Numbered from the stretch's first letter, positions 14,820 through 25,284 are shown. The stretch is DNA of 35,508 bases from Winogradskyella aurantia (GCF_002266855.1 NZ_NGJN01000010.1:1-35508); one strand, 5' to 3'. Numbers and translations are program-made. The notes: generated by a model not told the origin, from the sequence alone.

Positions 14820-15529
14820 TCTTTTTGGATTATAAAAATAGCAGGCCTTTTATGAAGGTCTTCCTTGCTGTTTTTCCAGTCTTTTACAGACTTAGTTTTT
14901 ATAAACTCAGTTGGTAGTGTAATGTCACAAGCTACACAAAGCCTTGTGCTCGGTTGCAAGGTGCTCATTATATCCTGTAGCATCTTCATATTGCGGTAGG
15001 GCGTTTCAATAAAAATCTGCGCTTGCTTATCTTCAAAGGACAAGCGCTCTAATTGCTTTAATTTAGATTTACGTTCTTTTATATCAATAGGTAAATAACC
15101 ATTGAATGAAAATCCTTGTCCATTCATTCCAGAAGCCATGAGTGCTAATAATATAGAAGAGGGACCCACCAAGGGTACAACTCGAATATTCATTTGATGC
15201 GCTAACCCTACAATATCAGAACCGGGATCAGCAATAGCGGGACAACCCGCTTCAGAAAGCAGCCCCACTGAAATACCCTCTAGGCAAACGTTTAAATATG
15301 TATTTCGTTCAGCTTCCGTGGTATATTTATTTAGGACATTAATTTTTAAATTGGATTGTGATTTGTTGGGCGATATCCGTTTTATAAAGCGTCTAGCTGT
15401 CTTTTCATTCTCAACAATGTAATAATCTATATTTTCTATCGCTTTTTTTATGGATATAGGCAGCACTTCTAATGGTGGGTTGTCTCCCAATCTTGTTGGT
15501 ATTAGATATAAGTTGCCTTTGTGGTCCAT
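14816..15529 (-). CDS. SAM-dependent methyltransferase, RsmI-like (tetrapyrrole methylase fold)
   Basis: RsmI 2'-O-methylates C1402 of 16S rRNA. This 237-residue protein has the fold's landmarks: N-terminal LYLIPTRLGDN (in place of the usual LYLVATPIGN), YYIVENEKTARRFIKR, VGLLSEAGCPAIADPGSDIVGLAHQ (about 108-132), VVPLVGPSSILLALMASG and the late FIETPYRN. It is shorter than RsmI of E. coli (286) and lacks its C-terminal extension, and the first motif is altered. It may be a second, divergent member of the family rather than the canonical enzyme. Third gene of the dnaA-phosphatase-methylase run. Confidence 0.85.
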   Translation of the reverse strand: MDHKGNLYLIPTRLGDNPPLEVLPISIKKAIENIDYYIVENEKTARRFIKRISPNKSQSNLKINVLNKYTTEAERNTYLNVCLEGISVGLLSEAGCPAIADPGSDIVGLAHQMNIRVVPLVGPSSILLALMASGMNGQGFSFNGYLPIDIKERKSKLKQLERLSFEDKQAQIFIETPYRNMKMLQDIMSTLQPSTRLCVACDITLPTEFIKTKSVKDWKNSKEDLHKRPAIFIIQKD

Positions 15530-15570
15530 AAATCAAAGATAGCTAAAGTCGATGAAAATATCCTGCAACT

Positions 15571-16026
15571 CTACTTTTGCAGATTTTCTGCAATTATATC
15601 ACAGGTTTCGTTAATCATGTTAAAGACCAATTCAAAATCTTCTGCTTCACCATAATACGGGTCGGGTACGTTTTTGTTTGAAATGTTTGGGTTCTCATCC
15701 AAAAATAATTTCACTTTTTTAGTGTCATTACTTGTGCTGGCAAGACTTACAACATTGGAATAATTAGAACTATCCATCACATAAATGATATCAAAAGCAT
15801 TGAAATCCAATTTTTTAAATTGTCTAGCGCTTTGATGGCTTATGTCGATACCATTTTCAAGAGCTACTTGGATAGAGCGTTGGTCGGGTTGCTCACCAAC
15901 ATGATAAGCACCTGTACCGGCAGAGTCTATGTAGAAGTCATTACTATTAAGCTTAGATTCTAGGATACCATGAGCTAATGGCGAACGGCAAATATTACCT
16001 AAACACACCATTAATATACGTGTCAT
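15571..16026 (-). CDS. Low-molecular-weight protein-tyrosine phosphatase
   Basis: These cytoplasmic phosphatases remove phosphate from phosphotyrosine through a cysteinyl intermediate. The 151-residue protein has the P-loop CLGNICRS with Cys8 and Arg14 (C-x5-R-S) at the N-terminus and the general acid Asp122 in DPYYG. Length and layout are standard. No BY-type tyrosine kinase or capsule gene adjoins it, so its substrate cannot be inferred from context. It starts 12 bases after dnaA ends and is probably co-transcribed with dnaA. Confidence 0.94.
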   Translation of the reverse strand: MTRILMVCLGNICRSPLAHGILESKLNSNDFYIDSAGTGAYHVGEQPDQRSIQVALENGIDISHQSARQFKKLDFNAFDIIYVMDSSNYSNVVSLASTSNDTKKVKLFLDENPNISNKNVPDPYYGEAEDFELVFNMINETCDIIAENLQK

Positions 16027-16038
16027 AAAATATAAGCT

Positions 16039-17466
16039 TTATAGAGATAATTTTTTGGATAAATCCTCAACGTATTTTCGAAACTGCTTGTCCGTTGAGG
16101 ACAAGTTGTCTACTGTTTTACAAGCGTGGAGGACAGTGGCATGGTCTCTTTGCCCAATTTGGGAGCCTATACTCGCAAGAGAGGCCTTAGTGTATTTTTT
16201 TGCGAAGAACATTGCCAATTGTCTCGCCTGAACAATATGGCGTTTACGTGTTTTGGATTGTAAGGTGCTTACATCCATTTGAAAATAATCTGAGACAACT
16301 TTTTGTATGTAATCTATTGAGACTTCACGTTTTGTGTTCCTCACAAATTTCTCTACAATATCCTTAGCAAGGTTAATCGTGATTTCTTTTTTGTTGAATG
16401 AGGATTGTGCAATGAGGGAGATAATGGCACCCTCGAGCTCTCGTACATTGCTTTTAATATGTTTGGCAACGTATTCTACAATGTCTTCTGGCATTTCCAC
16501 ACCATCTCGGTAGAGTTTGTTTCTAAGTATAGAAACCCGGGTTTCAAAATCTGGTGTCTGAAGTTCGGCAGAGAGTCCCCATTTAAATCGGGATAGTAAG
16601 CGTTGCTCAATATCTTGCATGTCAACAGGTGCCTTATCACTTGTTAAGACAACTTGTTTTCCATTTTGGTGCAGATGATTGAAAATATGAAAGAACACGT
16701 CTTGCGTGCCTGTTTTCCCAGATAAAAATTGAACATCGTCAATAATGAGGACGTCAATTATCTGGTAAAAATGAATAAAATCATTTCTATTGTTCTTCTT
16801 TACAGAATCGATATACTGCTGAGTGAATTTTTCTGCCGAAATATACAGGACAGTCTTTTCCGGATATTTATCCTTAATATCTACTCCAATGGCATGAGCC
16901 AGATGTGTTTTACCAAGTCCCACACCTCCAAAAATCAATAAGGGATTAAACGAGGTTCCTCCAGGTTTGTTAGCCACTGCAATACCTGCATTTCGTGCCA
17001 ATCTATTAGAGTCACCTTCTAAAAAATTTTCAAAATTATAACTAGGATTCAGTTGCGACTCAATTTTTACATTCCGAATCCCTGGAATAACAAATGGATT
17101 TTTAAGTTCAGGGCTTTTATTGTCAAAAGGAACATCTACATCTTGGGATTTTACGGCCGAACGATTTGAACTCGGTATTTTTTCAGTAAACGGTTGTTTG
17201 TTGCCGTAGGTGTTTTCCATTTTAATCACATAGACCAACTTGGCATCTTCTCCTAATTCCTTTGTTAAGGCTACTTTTAAAATTTTAACGTAGTGCTCTT
17301 CAAGCCACTCGTAGAAAAACTTACTCGGCACTTGAATACTTAACGCATTTCCAGAAAGTTTAACAGCTTTTATGGGCTCAAACCATGTTTTATAGGCTTG
17401 TGGTTGTATGTTATCTTTAATAAAAGCGAGACAATTATTCCATACAGATTGCGCTGTTATCTCCAT
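16039..17466 (-). CDS. dnaA: Chromosomal replication initiator protein DnaA
   Basis: DnaA binds DnaA boxes, forms an ATP-dependent helix at oriC and melts the origin. The 475-residue protein has domain I (1-85, with FEPIKAVKL), a variable linker (about 86-125), the AAA+ domain with Walker A GGVGLGKTH (180-188) and Walker B IIDDVQF (241-247), and the C-terminal DNA-binding domain with RDHATVLHAC (440-449). It heads a run with a tyrosine phosphatase and an RsmI-like gene. dnaN, recF and gyrB are not adjacent. The 197-base region before it contains a terminator-like hairpin but no cluster of DnaA boxes that I can see. Confidence 0.98.
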   Translation of the reverse strand: MEITAQSVWNNCLAFIKDNIQPQAYKTWFEPIKAVKLSGNALSIQVPSKFFYEWLEEHYVKILKVALTKELGEDAKLVYVIKMENTYGNKQPFTEKIPSSNRSAVKSQDVDVPFDNKSPELKNPFVIPGIRNVKIESQLNPSYNFENFLEGDSNRLARNAGIAVANKPGGTSFNPLLIFGGVGLGKTHLAHAIGVDIKDKYPEKTVLYISAEKFTQQYIDSVKKNNRNDFIHFYQIIDVLIIDDVQFLSGKTGTQDVFFHIFNHLHQNGKQVVLTSDKAPVDMQDIEQRLLSRFKWGLSAELQTPDFETRVSILRNKLYRDGVEMPEDIVEYVAKHIKSNVRELEGAIISLIAQSSFNKKEITINLAKDIVEKFVRNTKREVSIDYIQKVVSDYFQMDVSTLQSKTRKRHIVQARQLAMFFAKKYTKASLASIGSQIGQRDHATVLHACKTVDNLSSTDKQFRKYVEDLSKKLSL

Positions 17467-17502
17467 TCGTTAAGTTAAATTTTTATTGTTAGTTAGATTA
17501 GC

Positions 17503-17528
17503 AAAAAAAAAGAGAATTAGGATTCTCT
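17503..17528 (-). terminator. Terminator-like hairpin in the dnaA leader
   Basis: On the minus strand AGAGAAT (17528-17522) pairs with ATTCTCT (17517-17511) around loop CCTA and runs into nine T residues (17511-17503). It faces dnaA and ends 36 bases before its ATG. The stem is short and AT-rich but the U-tract is complete. It may attenuate dnaA, or stop antisense readthrough from the ribD operon. A weak -7-like CATATTTG (7/8) lies just upstream at 17553-17546. Confidence 0.55.
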
Positions 17529-17663
17529 AGTAGTTTTTAACAGGACAAATATGTGAACAAAATTCTTAATAAAAAAATGAATTTTTGTTGAATTATTAGA
17601 AATAATTCCTCATGTTTAAAACTATCGAAAAGTACAAATTTTTATTTAAAAACTCGCAAACAA

Positions 17664-18071
17664 ATGTCAATTAATGAAACAAAAATAAGGGTCAGGTATG
17701 GGGAAACAGACCAGATGGGCGTTGTATATCATGCCAATTACGCCATTTATTTTGAGGTTGGAAGAACGGAATGGTTACGCGAGTTTGGTCTAAGTTATAG
17801 TAGTATGGAGACGGAGGGTATTATGTTACCTGTCATTTCCCTTTCTATAAATTACAAAAATTCAGCACGTTATGATGATGTGCTTAAAGTAAAAACTACC
17901 CTAAAAAAAATGCCCTCAGCATCCATAGAATTTGATTATGAATTGTTCACCGAAAAAGGAGTGCTATTAGCTACAGGTTATACAAAATTGGCATTTATAG
18001 ATGTTCAGCGCAATCGTCCTACACGATGCCCAAAATATCTTTTAGACAAACTGCAAAATTATTCGTTATAA
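17664..18071 (+). CDS. Acyl-CoA thioesterase, YbgC/4HBT (hotdog) family
   Basis: The 135-residue protein is a single 4-hydroxybenzoyl-CoA-thioesterase-like hotdog domain. It shows the motif YGETDQMGVVYHANY (12-26) with the catalytic Asp16 and the HANY segment, then YFEVGRTEWLREFG (29-42). It would hydrolyse an acyl-CoA or acyl-ACP thioester. In Proteobacteria YbgC accompanies tol-pal, but no tol genes are present here. It is a single plus-strand gene between two minus-strand operons. Its stop overlaps that of the convergent yigZ gene by 6 bases. Confidence 0.92.
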   Translation: MSINETKIRVRYGETDQMGVVYHANYAIYFEVGRTEWLREFGLSYSSMETEGIMLPVISLSINYKNSARYDDVLKVKTTLKKMPSASIEFDYELFTEKGVLLATGYTKLAFIDVQRNRPTRCPKYLLDKLQNYSL

Positions 18072-18674
18072 TTCACTGATCTCAACACCATAGAATTGCT
18101 GAAAAATTTCAAAAACCTTTAAACTGTCGCTTTTTCTGACAGATATTTCAAACAGACAATTTAATTCTAGAGTTTGCGAGAGGATTTTCACTTGATTTTC
18201 TTTTAATAATTGTCTCACTTTACCCATGTCATTATAACTAAATTTTAAGCTATACTTTTTATCAATGGTTTTTTCTATTATTCTAATAGATTCCAAGGCC
18301 ATTTGAGCTGCTGTACGGTACGCATTTATCAGTCCACTAACGCCTAGTTTTGTGCCGCCGAAGTATCTCACCACAACAATGAGGATATTAGTGACATTAT
18401 ATGACTGTATTTGACCGTAGATTGGCATCCCTGCTGAATTTTTGGGTTCGCCATCATCATTGGTTCTATATTGGCTATTTTCAGTTCCGATTTGATAAGC
18501 ATAGCAATAATGCCCGGCGGAAGGATGTTCTTTTTTTAAGTTTTCTAATTTTTGTTTCACTTGGTCTTCATTAATAACAGGAAAGGCATAAGCGTAAAAC
18601 TTACTGTTTTTGTCCTTGAAAAGGACTGGTTTTGAAGCTTTGTTTATTGTATTATATGAATCTTCTGATGTCAT
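18066..18674 (-). CDS. YigZ/IMPACT family protein
   Basis: The 202-residue protein has the UPF0029 N-terminal domain with FPVINEDQVKQKLE, HPSAGHYCYAYQIG, TNDDGEPKNSAGMPIYGQI and VVVRYFGGTKLGVSGLINAYR (about 104-124), and a smaller C-terminal domain (about 140-202) typical of YigZ. The IMPACT relatives in eukaryotes act on translation control. The bacterial role is not settled. It is the last gene of the ribD-HAD-DMT-yigZ operon and overlaps the DMT gene by one base. Confidence 0.92.
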   Translation of the reverse strand: MTSEDSYNTINKASKPVLFKDKNSKFYAYAFPVINEDQVKQKLENLKKEHPSAGHYCYAYQIGTENSQYRTNDDGEPKNSAGMPIYGQIQSYNVTNILIVVVRYFGGTKLGVSGLINAYRTAAQMALESIRIIEKTIDKKYSLKFSYNDMGKVRQLLKENQVKILSQTLELNCLFEISVRKSDSLKVFEIFQQFYGVEISEL

Positions 18675-19525
18675 TAAATCAATGTAACCAATATAATTGA
18701 AACAGCAGCAATTACAATTCCGGCATAGTTTTTCAAGGAAATTTTTTCTCTAAACACCCAAAGACCAGCTAACGTTGAAGCCGCTACAATAGCAACATTA
18801 TTGACGGTGAAAATTGTTGAGGTATCATAACGACCAACCCGCAAAGCTTTTAAAAGAAAAAAGATAGATGCATAATTAACGAGTCCGAGCGCCATGCCAA
18901 ATGAAATAGCCCTTAAGGTAAATTTCTTTTTAGCCCTCATAGACCTGAAGCTGAGAAAGGTTATACCAACCACACCAGCTATCGAAAAAATAATTGCAGA
19001 AAATAAAGGTATTTTATCGTCAGGGGCAAAATAATTAATCGACGTATCAATAATTCCTGAGCCAAAAAATACGATTATGGGTAGATAGAGCGATTTGGTT
19101 AAAATCGCATCGTCTTTTTCTTTCACAGAAGTTAAATAGACGGCAATAAGGGCAAGCACAATGCCCATAATTTTATAAAATCCTAACGCTTCCTTAAAGA
19201 CCACTATACCAAATACAATGGGAATAACAACACTCATTTTACTAGCTACTGAAGCTACTGAAAGTCCATTTATTTGTGCTGTTAAAGCCATGACATAGAA
19301 CATAGAAATAAACATAAAGCCAAGTATCGCAGCAGCCTCGATCCAGGAAGAATTAATAATGCTAGTATACTCAATAGCGCCTTTGTATGACAAAAAGCCA
19401 CAAAAACTGGCTGTAATATAGTTAACAACAATAGCCTGAAGCGTATCTGCTTTATAGGTGCTCAATAGCTTGAATAAAACAAAAATAGCCGTTGAGGATA
19501 ATACACTCAGAAGAAGATAAATCAA
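18674..19525 (-). CDS. EamA/DMT-superfamily transporter
   Basis: This 283-residue inner-membrane protein has about ten short hydrophobic helices in two halves. The first half ends near VFKEALGFYKIMGIVLALIAVYL (about 108-130) and the second near WVFREKISLKNYAGIVIAAVSIILV (256-280). These are the paired E-x6-G-x2-L-type ends of EamA repeats. It probably exports a metabolite or amino acid, but the substrate is unknown. It overlaps the HAD gene by 4 bases (start/stop overlap) and is followed by yigZ. The link with ribD suggests, weakly, a flavin-related substrate. Confidence 0.88.
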   Translation of the reverse strand: MIYLLLSVLSSTAIFVLFKLLSTYKADTLQAIVVNYITASFCGFLSYKGAIEYTSIINSSWIEAAAILGFMFISMFYVMALTAQINGLSVASVASKMSVVIPIVFGIVVFKEALGFYKIMGIVLALIAVYLTSVKEKDDAILTKSLYLPIIVFFGSGIIDTSINYFAPDDKIPLFSAIIFSIAGVVGITFLSFRSMRAKKKFTLRAISFGMALGLVNYASIFFLLKALRVGRYDTSTIFTVNNVAIVAASTLAGLWVFREKISLKNYAGIVIAAVSIILVTLI

Positions 19526-20133
19526 AACAGCTCTTTTTTAATGGTAAACACGTCCACAACGTCTTCCTTTGTCTCGTCAATATTCCAGACGTTTAGCCCC
19601 ATGGATTCTGCAGCATCCGTATTCTCTTTTGTATCGTCTATGAATAAGCATTCATTAGGGTTGATTTTGTTTTCGGTTAGCACAAAATCAAAAGTATCTG
19701 TATCAGGTTTTCTTAGGTGAATTTCTTGAGAAAGATAAAAGGCATCAAAAGAATTTTTAAAACTTTCATAAAAAGGCACGTTGGCCTTTACCCAATCAAT
19801 ATGTAATGTATTGGTATTACTCAGCAATATGAGTCTGTGTTTCTGTTCTTTTCTTAATGTTTTTAAAAACTCAAATCGGTACATTGGAAAATCTTTCAAG
19901 ATGAAGTTCCATGCATCTATTATTTCTGCTTCGTTTAAAAAAGGAAATTTATTCTTGTAAAAACTGATAAACTCAAAATTACTGATGCTACCCACTTCAA
20001 ATTTAATATTTGTAGCAATCATGTCTTGATCAAATTCTTCTATACCAAAAAGATTAAGTGCATTAGCCATTGCACCTTTCTTATCTAGATTGATAAATAC
20101 ATCTCCAAAATCAAAAATAATCGTCTTAATCAT
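19522..20133 (-). CDS. HAD-superfamily phosphatase (YihX-like)
   Basis: The 203-residue protein has HAD motif I FDFGDVFINLD (7-17) with the nucleophile Asp8. The usual second Asp (position 10) is Gly, as in the D-x-G-x-V branch that includes YihX. A helical cap follows (about 20-85), then motif II LLSNTN (103-108), motif III Lys142 (RKPD) and motif IV FIDDTKENTDAA (164-175). It overlaps ribD by 8 bases, so it may be the phosphatase that dephosphorylates the riboflavin intermediate after RibD. HAD enzymes do this step in other bacteria. That is inference from linkage. Confidence 0.9.
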   Translation of the reverse strand: MIKTIIFDFGDVFINLDKKGAMANALNLFGIEEFDQDMIATNIKFEVGSISNFEFISFYKNKFPFLNEAEIIDAWNFILKDFPMYRFEFLKTLRKEQKHRLILLSNTNTLHIDWVKANVPFYESFKNSFDAFYLSQEIHLRKPDTDTFDFVLTENKINPNECLFIDDTKENTDAAESMGLNVWNIDETKEDVVDVFTIKKELF

Positions 20134-21130
20134 TTACAACATGTTTAAGGGTATCTAAAAGGATATTGGTTTTAGAAACCGATTTCCCTTGGAGCCGTGG
20201 TGCTTTTGTACCATTTTGAAATTCTATGTTTCCAACGAATATCCTAGCTTCATCCCATAAGTTTTCGTCAATAAAGGCTTGTAGGGTTTTAGTACCACCT
20301 TCAATTATAATAGAGTTAATGTTTCTCTTATAAAGAATTTTTGATATTTGCCCAGCTAAAGGTTCCTTGATATTGAGATTGTCATTACTAATTACGATGG
20401 TATCTGCGTTTTTATCAAAAACCTTAAAATTAGGCGATAGGCTTAAGTCTTTGTCAATAACAACCCTTATTGGATTTAGACCTTCCCAATCCCTAGCTGT
20501 TAAGCTCGGGTTATCCTCTATGACCGTTTTAAAACCAACAAGAATAGCCTGTTCTTCGGTGCGCCATTTATGAACCAATTGACGAGAATACGAATTGGTT
20601 ATCCAAACGGGGCTCTGTTCGGATTTCGATATTGGTGCTATATAGCCATCTTTGGTTTGGGCCCATTTCAGTATAATGTATGGTCGTTTTTTATTGTGAA
20701 AGGTAAAAAATCGTTTATGGTGCCTTCTGCATTCCTCTTCCAAAACACCTACTATCACTTTGCAACCGGCTGATTGCAGTCGTTTAATACCTTTACCAGC
20801 TACCTCAGGATTATCATCAATACAGCCGATAACAATCTCTGGTATTTTATGCTCAATGATTAAATCACTACATGGTGGTGTTTTTCCGCAGTGGCTACAA
20901 GGTTCTAATGTTACATAAAGTGTGGACTTCTTTATAAGGTCTTTGTCTTTAACTGAATTTATGGCATTCACTTCAGCGTGATCTTTACCATAAGGACTTG
21001 TAAAGCCTTCGCCAATAATAGTGTCATTATGAACCAACACAGCACCAACCATAGGGTTAGGCCTCGTGGTGCCAAGTCCATTTTTAGCAATTTGCAAGCA
21101 ACGTTTTATGTATAAACTGTGGTCGGTCAA
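20126..21130 (-). CDS. ribD: Bifunctional diaminohydroxyphosphoribosylaminopyrimidine deaminase / uracil reductase
   Basis: RibD carries out the second and third steps of riboflavin synthesis. The 334-residue protein has an N-terminal zinc deaminase (1-145) with HAEVNA (His51, Glu53) and PCSHCGKTPPC (Cys78 and Cys87 as zinc ligands). A C-terminal NADPH reductase (about 150-334) follows, with RPYIILKWAQTKDGYIA and the late SIIIEGGTKTLQAFI. It leads an operon with a HAD phosphatase, a DMT transporter and yigZ. I recognise no FMN riboswitch in the 138 bases upstream. ribE, ribA and ribH are not in the window. Confidence 0.96.
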   Translation of the reverse strand: MTDHSLYIKRCLQIAKNGLGTTRPNPMVGAVLVHNDTIIGEGFTSPYGKDHAEVNAINSVKDKDLIKKSTLYVTLEPCSHCGKTPPCSDLIIEHKIPEIVIGCIDDNPEVAGKGIKRLQSAGCKVIVGVLEEECRRHHKRFFTFHNKKRPYIILKWAQTKDGYIAPISKSEQSPVWITNSYSRQLVHKWRTEEQAILVGFKTVIEDNPSLTARDWEGLNPIRVVIDKDLSLSPNFKVFDKNADTIVISNDNLNIKEPLAGQISKILYKRNINSIIIEGGTKTLQAFIDENLWDEARIFVGNIEFQNGTKAPRLQGKSVSKTNILLDTLKHVVND

Positions 21131-21268
21131 TTTTTAGTTTTATCTTATGGTTTTAGTTGAAAACTCGTGTAAAAAAACTCAAAAAACACAAGGGTTCTCA
21201 TCCTCAACACAATCTAATTATCTTTATCTTCATGCCGAAGAAAAAGGCTAAAAAAAATTGAATTATTA

Positions 21269-21760
21269 GTGCGTAAAGATACTATTGTTATTCGGAAAAT
21301 AAGACCCGAGGATGATACCAAGATTGCTAGGGCGATTCGGACTGTTCTTATAGAAATGGGAGTGCCAAAGGTAGGTACAGCTTATGAAGATGAGGCTTTG
21401 GATTGTATGACCTCTACCTACGATGAAGACCGGCATCAGTATTTTGTTTTGCAAGAAGGGGCTGATATTTTGGGTGGTGCCGGTATTGCGCCTTTGGCTA
21501 ACTTTGAGGGAAACATTTGTGAGTTACAGAAGATGTATTTTAAGTCAAAGGCTAGAGGCAGAGGCTTAGGTTCAAAGATGATGGCAACATGCCTTCAATT
21601 CGCCAAAGATGCTGGCTTTGATCAATGTTATCTTGAAACCATGCCTTACATGGACGATGCACGAAAGCTCTATCGTAAATTTGGATTTAAGGCAATTGAT
21701 GGCCCATTGGGAAATACAGGCCATTATTCCTGTACGGTTTGGATGATTAAAGACTTGTAA
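21269..21760 (+). CDS. GNAT N-acetyltransferase
   Basis: The 163-residue protein is a single GNAT domain: start IRKIRPEDDTKIARAIR, central GGAGIAPLANFEGNICELQKMYF, acetyl-CoA loop KARGRGLGSKMM (about 92-103) and late YLETMPYMDDARKLYRKFGF. The start is GTG at 21269: an upstream in-frame TAG directly precedes it, and the next ATG would cut the first strand. The substrate is unknown. It heads a plus-strand run with prmC, a LOG protein and ligA, spaced by 2, 1 and 0 bases, so the four are probably one transcript. Confidence 0.88.
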   Translation: MRKDTIVIRKIRPEDDTKIARAIRTVLIEMGVPKVGTAYEDEALDCMTSTYDEDRHQYFVLQEGADILGGAGIAPLANFEGNICELQKMYFKSKARGRGLGSKMMATCLQFAKDAGFDQCYLETMPYMDDARKLYRKFGFKAIDGPLGNTGHYSCTVWMIKDL

Positions 21761-21762
21761 GC

Positions 21763-22638
21763 TTGAAAGTATTGGATTTAAGATATGAGTTTCATAACGA
21801 ATTAGACCAGATCTATGGTAAGGATGAGGTGGATAGTTTTTTCTGCATAACCATGGAGCATTACTTAGGTCTAAATCGTTTTAAGCTGGCCATGGCTCCC
21901 GACCAGCTGATAAAAACAGAAGACACTAAAGTAATTACTGATGTTCTTATACAATTAAAAAAACATCGACCCATTCAGTATATTCTGGGTCAAGCAGAGT
22001 TTTTTGGATTGAAATTTATGGTTGATGAGCATGTCCTTATACCGAGACAAGAAACTGAGGAGTTGGTTGCTCTGGTTATTGCGCATGGTAAAACTTTAAA
22101 ATCGGACCGGAAAAGACTTAATATTTTGGATATTGGAACTGGTTCAGGATGTATAGCAATAAGTTTGGCAAAAAATATTCCCTATGCAAACGTTTATGCC
22201 TTGGATGTTTCAAAGGACGCTTTAGTCGTAGCTAAAGAGAATGCCAAACGCAATAATGCAGCTGTAGAATTTATCAATGCTAATATCTTGGACGAAGATT
22301 CTTGGAATTTGAATTACGCGAATTCTGACCTTGATATTTTGGTGTCAAATCCACCATATGTGAGGCACCTGGAAAAGGCGTCTATGAAGCCAAATGTGTT
22401 AGAGAATGAACCAGGTTTAGCTTTGTTTGTTGAGAATGACGACCCCCTATTGTTTTACAGGAAAATAACAGACTTTGCTACCCAAAAACTTAAAAAGGGC
22501 GGTCAATTATTTTTTGAAATTAACCAGTATCTTGGTGCAGAAACAAAGCAGTTACTGCATAAAGAAAATTTTAGCCAAATAACTCTTCGAAAGGATTTAA
22601 ATGGCAACGATCGAATGTTAACGGCAGAAAAAATTTAA
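21763..22638 (+). CDS. prmC: Peptide chain release factor N5-glutamine methyltransferase
   Basis: PrmC methylates the GGQ glutamine of release factors RF1 and RF2. The 291-residue protein has a helical N-terminal domain (1-75), then QYILGQAEFFGLKFMVDEHVLIPRQETEEL (72-101). The SAM-binding motif DIGTGSGC (123-130) and the catalytic NPPYV (196-200) follow. It begins at a TTG two bases after the GNAT stop. No ATG lies near, and the family's N-terminus fits this start. LOG and ligA genes follow with almost no gap. Confidence 0.95.
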   Translation: MKVLDLRYEFHNELDQIYGKDEVDSFFCITMEHYLGLNRFKLAMAPDQLIKTEDTKVITDVLIQLKKHRPIQYILGQAEFFGLKFMVDEHVLIPRQETEELVALVIAHGKTLKSDRKRLNILDIGTGSGCIAISLAKNIPYANVYALDVSKDALVVAKENAKRNNAAVEFINANILDEDSWNLNYANSDLDILVSNPPYVRHLEKASMKPNVLENEPGLALFVENDDPLLFYRKITDFATQKLKKGGQLFFEINQYLGAETKQLLHKENFSQITLRKDLNGNDRMLTAEKI

Positions 22639-22639
22639 T

Positions 22640-23221
22640 ATGAAATCTATAGCGGTATTTTGTGGTAGTAGCGAAGGGAACGACCAAGAAATTATTGATA
22701 AGGCTTATGAACTAGGGTCGGTTTTAGCTAAAAGGTCTATTTCCTTAATTTATGGGGCTTCAGAAATTGGAATCATGGGAAAGGTCGCCCAAGGGTGTTT
22801 GGATGCTGATGGCAAGGTTATTGGAATCATTCCTAGCTTTTTAAAATCTAAGGAAATGGTCCATCTAAAACTATCTGAACTTATAGTAACTCAAAATATG
22901 CATGATAGGAAAATACAGATGTATGAGAAAAGTGATGGATTTATTATTATCCCAGGGGGCTTTGGAACCATGGATGAATTTTTTGAAATTACAACATGGG
23001 GGCAGCTGGGCCTTCACACTAAACCCATAGGTATCTTAAATATCAAAGGCTATTATGACGCCTTGCTTGCTCAATTTCAAATAATGGAAGAAAAGGGCTT
23101 TGTAAAATCAGAGAATGTCGAGGCTATTGTGGTTGATACTGAAATTATGGGTTTATTGGATAAAATGAATAATTATGAGCCACTGCCAGCACCTAAGTGG
23201 CTAGATAAAAAAGGGTTATAA
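22640..23221 (+). CDS. LOG family protein (cytokinin riboside 5'-monophosphate phosphoribohydrolase type)
   Basis: The 193-residue protein is a Rossmann-like LOG/TIGR00730 protein with AVFCGSSEG (5-13), MHDRK (87-91) and the signature PGGFGTMDE (105-113). Members hydrolyse nucleoside 5'-monophosphates between base and ribose. The usual glycine-rich YGGGNVGLMG reads YGASEIGIMG here (38-47), a small deviation. The role in bacteria outside plant associations is likely nucleotide salvage. It sits between prmC and ligA in a tight run. Confidence 0.93.
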   Translation: MKSIAVFCGSSEGNDQEIIDKAYELGSVLAKRSISLIYGASEIGIMGKVAQGCLDADGKVIGIIPSFLKSKEMVHLKLSELIVTQNMHDRKIQMYEKSDGFIIIPGGFGTMDEFFEITTWGQLGLHTKPIGILNIKGYYDALLAQFQIMEEKGFVKSENVEAIVVDTEIMGLLDKMNNYEPLPAPKWLDKKGL

Positions 23222-25216
<1,995 letters not shown>

Positions 25217-25236
25217 AATCTTACATTTAAATTACA

Positions 25237-25269
25237 TTTTATCGATAAAAAGGAATCATTTATCGTAAA
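25237..25269 (+). promoter_or_regulatory. Palindrome and repeat upstream of the membrane protein gene, possible operator
   Basis: TTTTATCGATAAAA (25237-25250) is a perfect 14-base palindrome. A shortened copy, CATTTATCGTAAAA (25257-25270), begins 22 bases after the matching start of the first (25235), about two helical turns. Both lie just upstream of a -7 element (TATATTTG, 25285-25292). A dimeric regulator site is inferred, and low-complexity AT sequence could also explain it. Confidence 0.35.
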
Positions 25270-25284
25270 ATTGTAAAATAATTT

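Noticed and set aside
15571..16026. ArsC-type arsenate reductase instead of tyrosine phosphatase
   Set aside because: The P-loop CLGNICRS, the DPYYG acid motif and the lack of the ArsC cysteine pair near residues 82-89 fit the low-molecular-weight tyrosine phosphatase family.
17467..17663. Replication origin next to dnaA
   Set aside because: I see no repeated DnaA boxes: the nearest match (TTGTTCACA, minus strand) has two mismatches and is single. dnaN and gyrB are absent. In this phylum dnaA is often away from oriC.
21131..21268. FMN riboswitch before ribD
   Set aside because: The spacer is AT-rich and only 138 bases, without the conserved RFN element segments.
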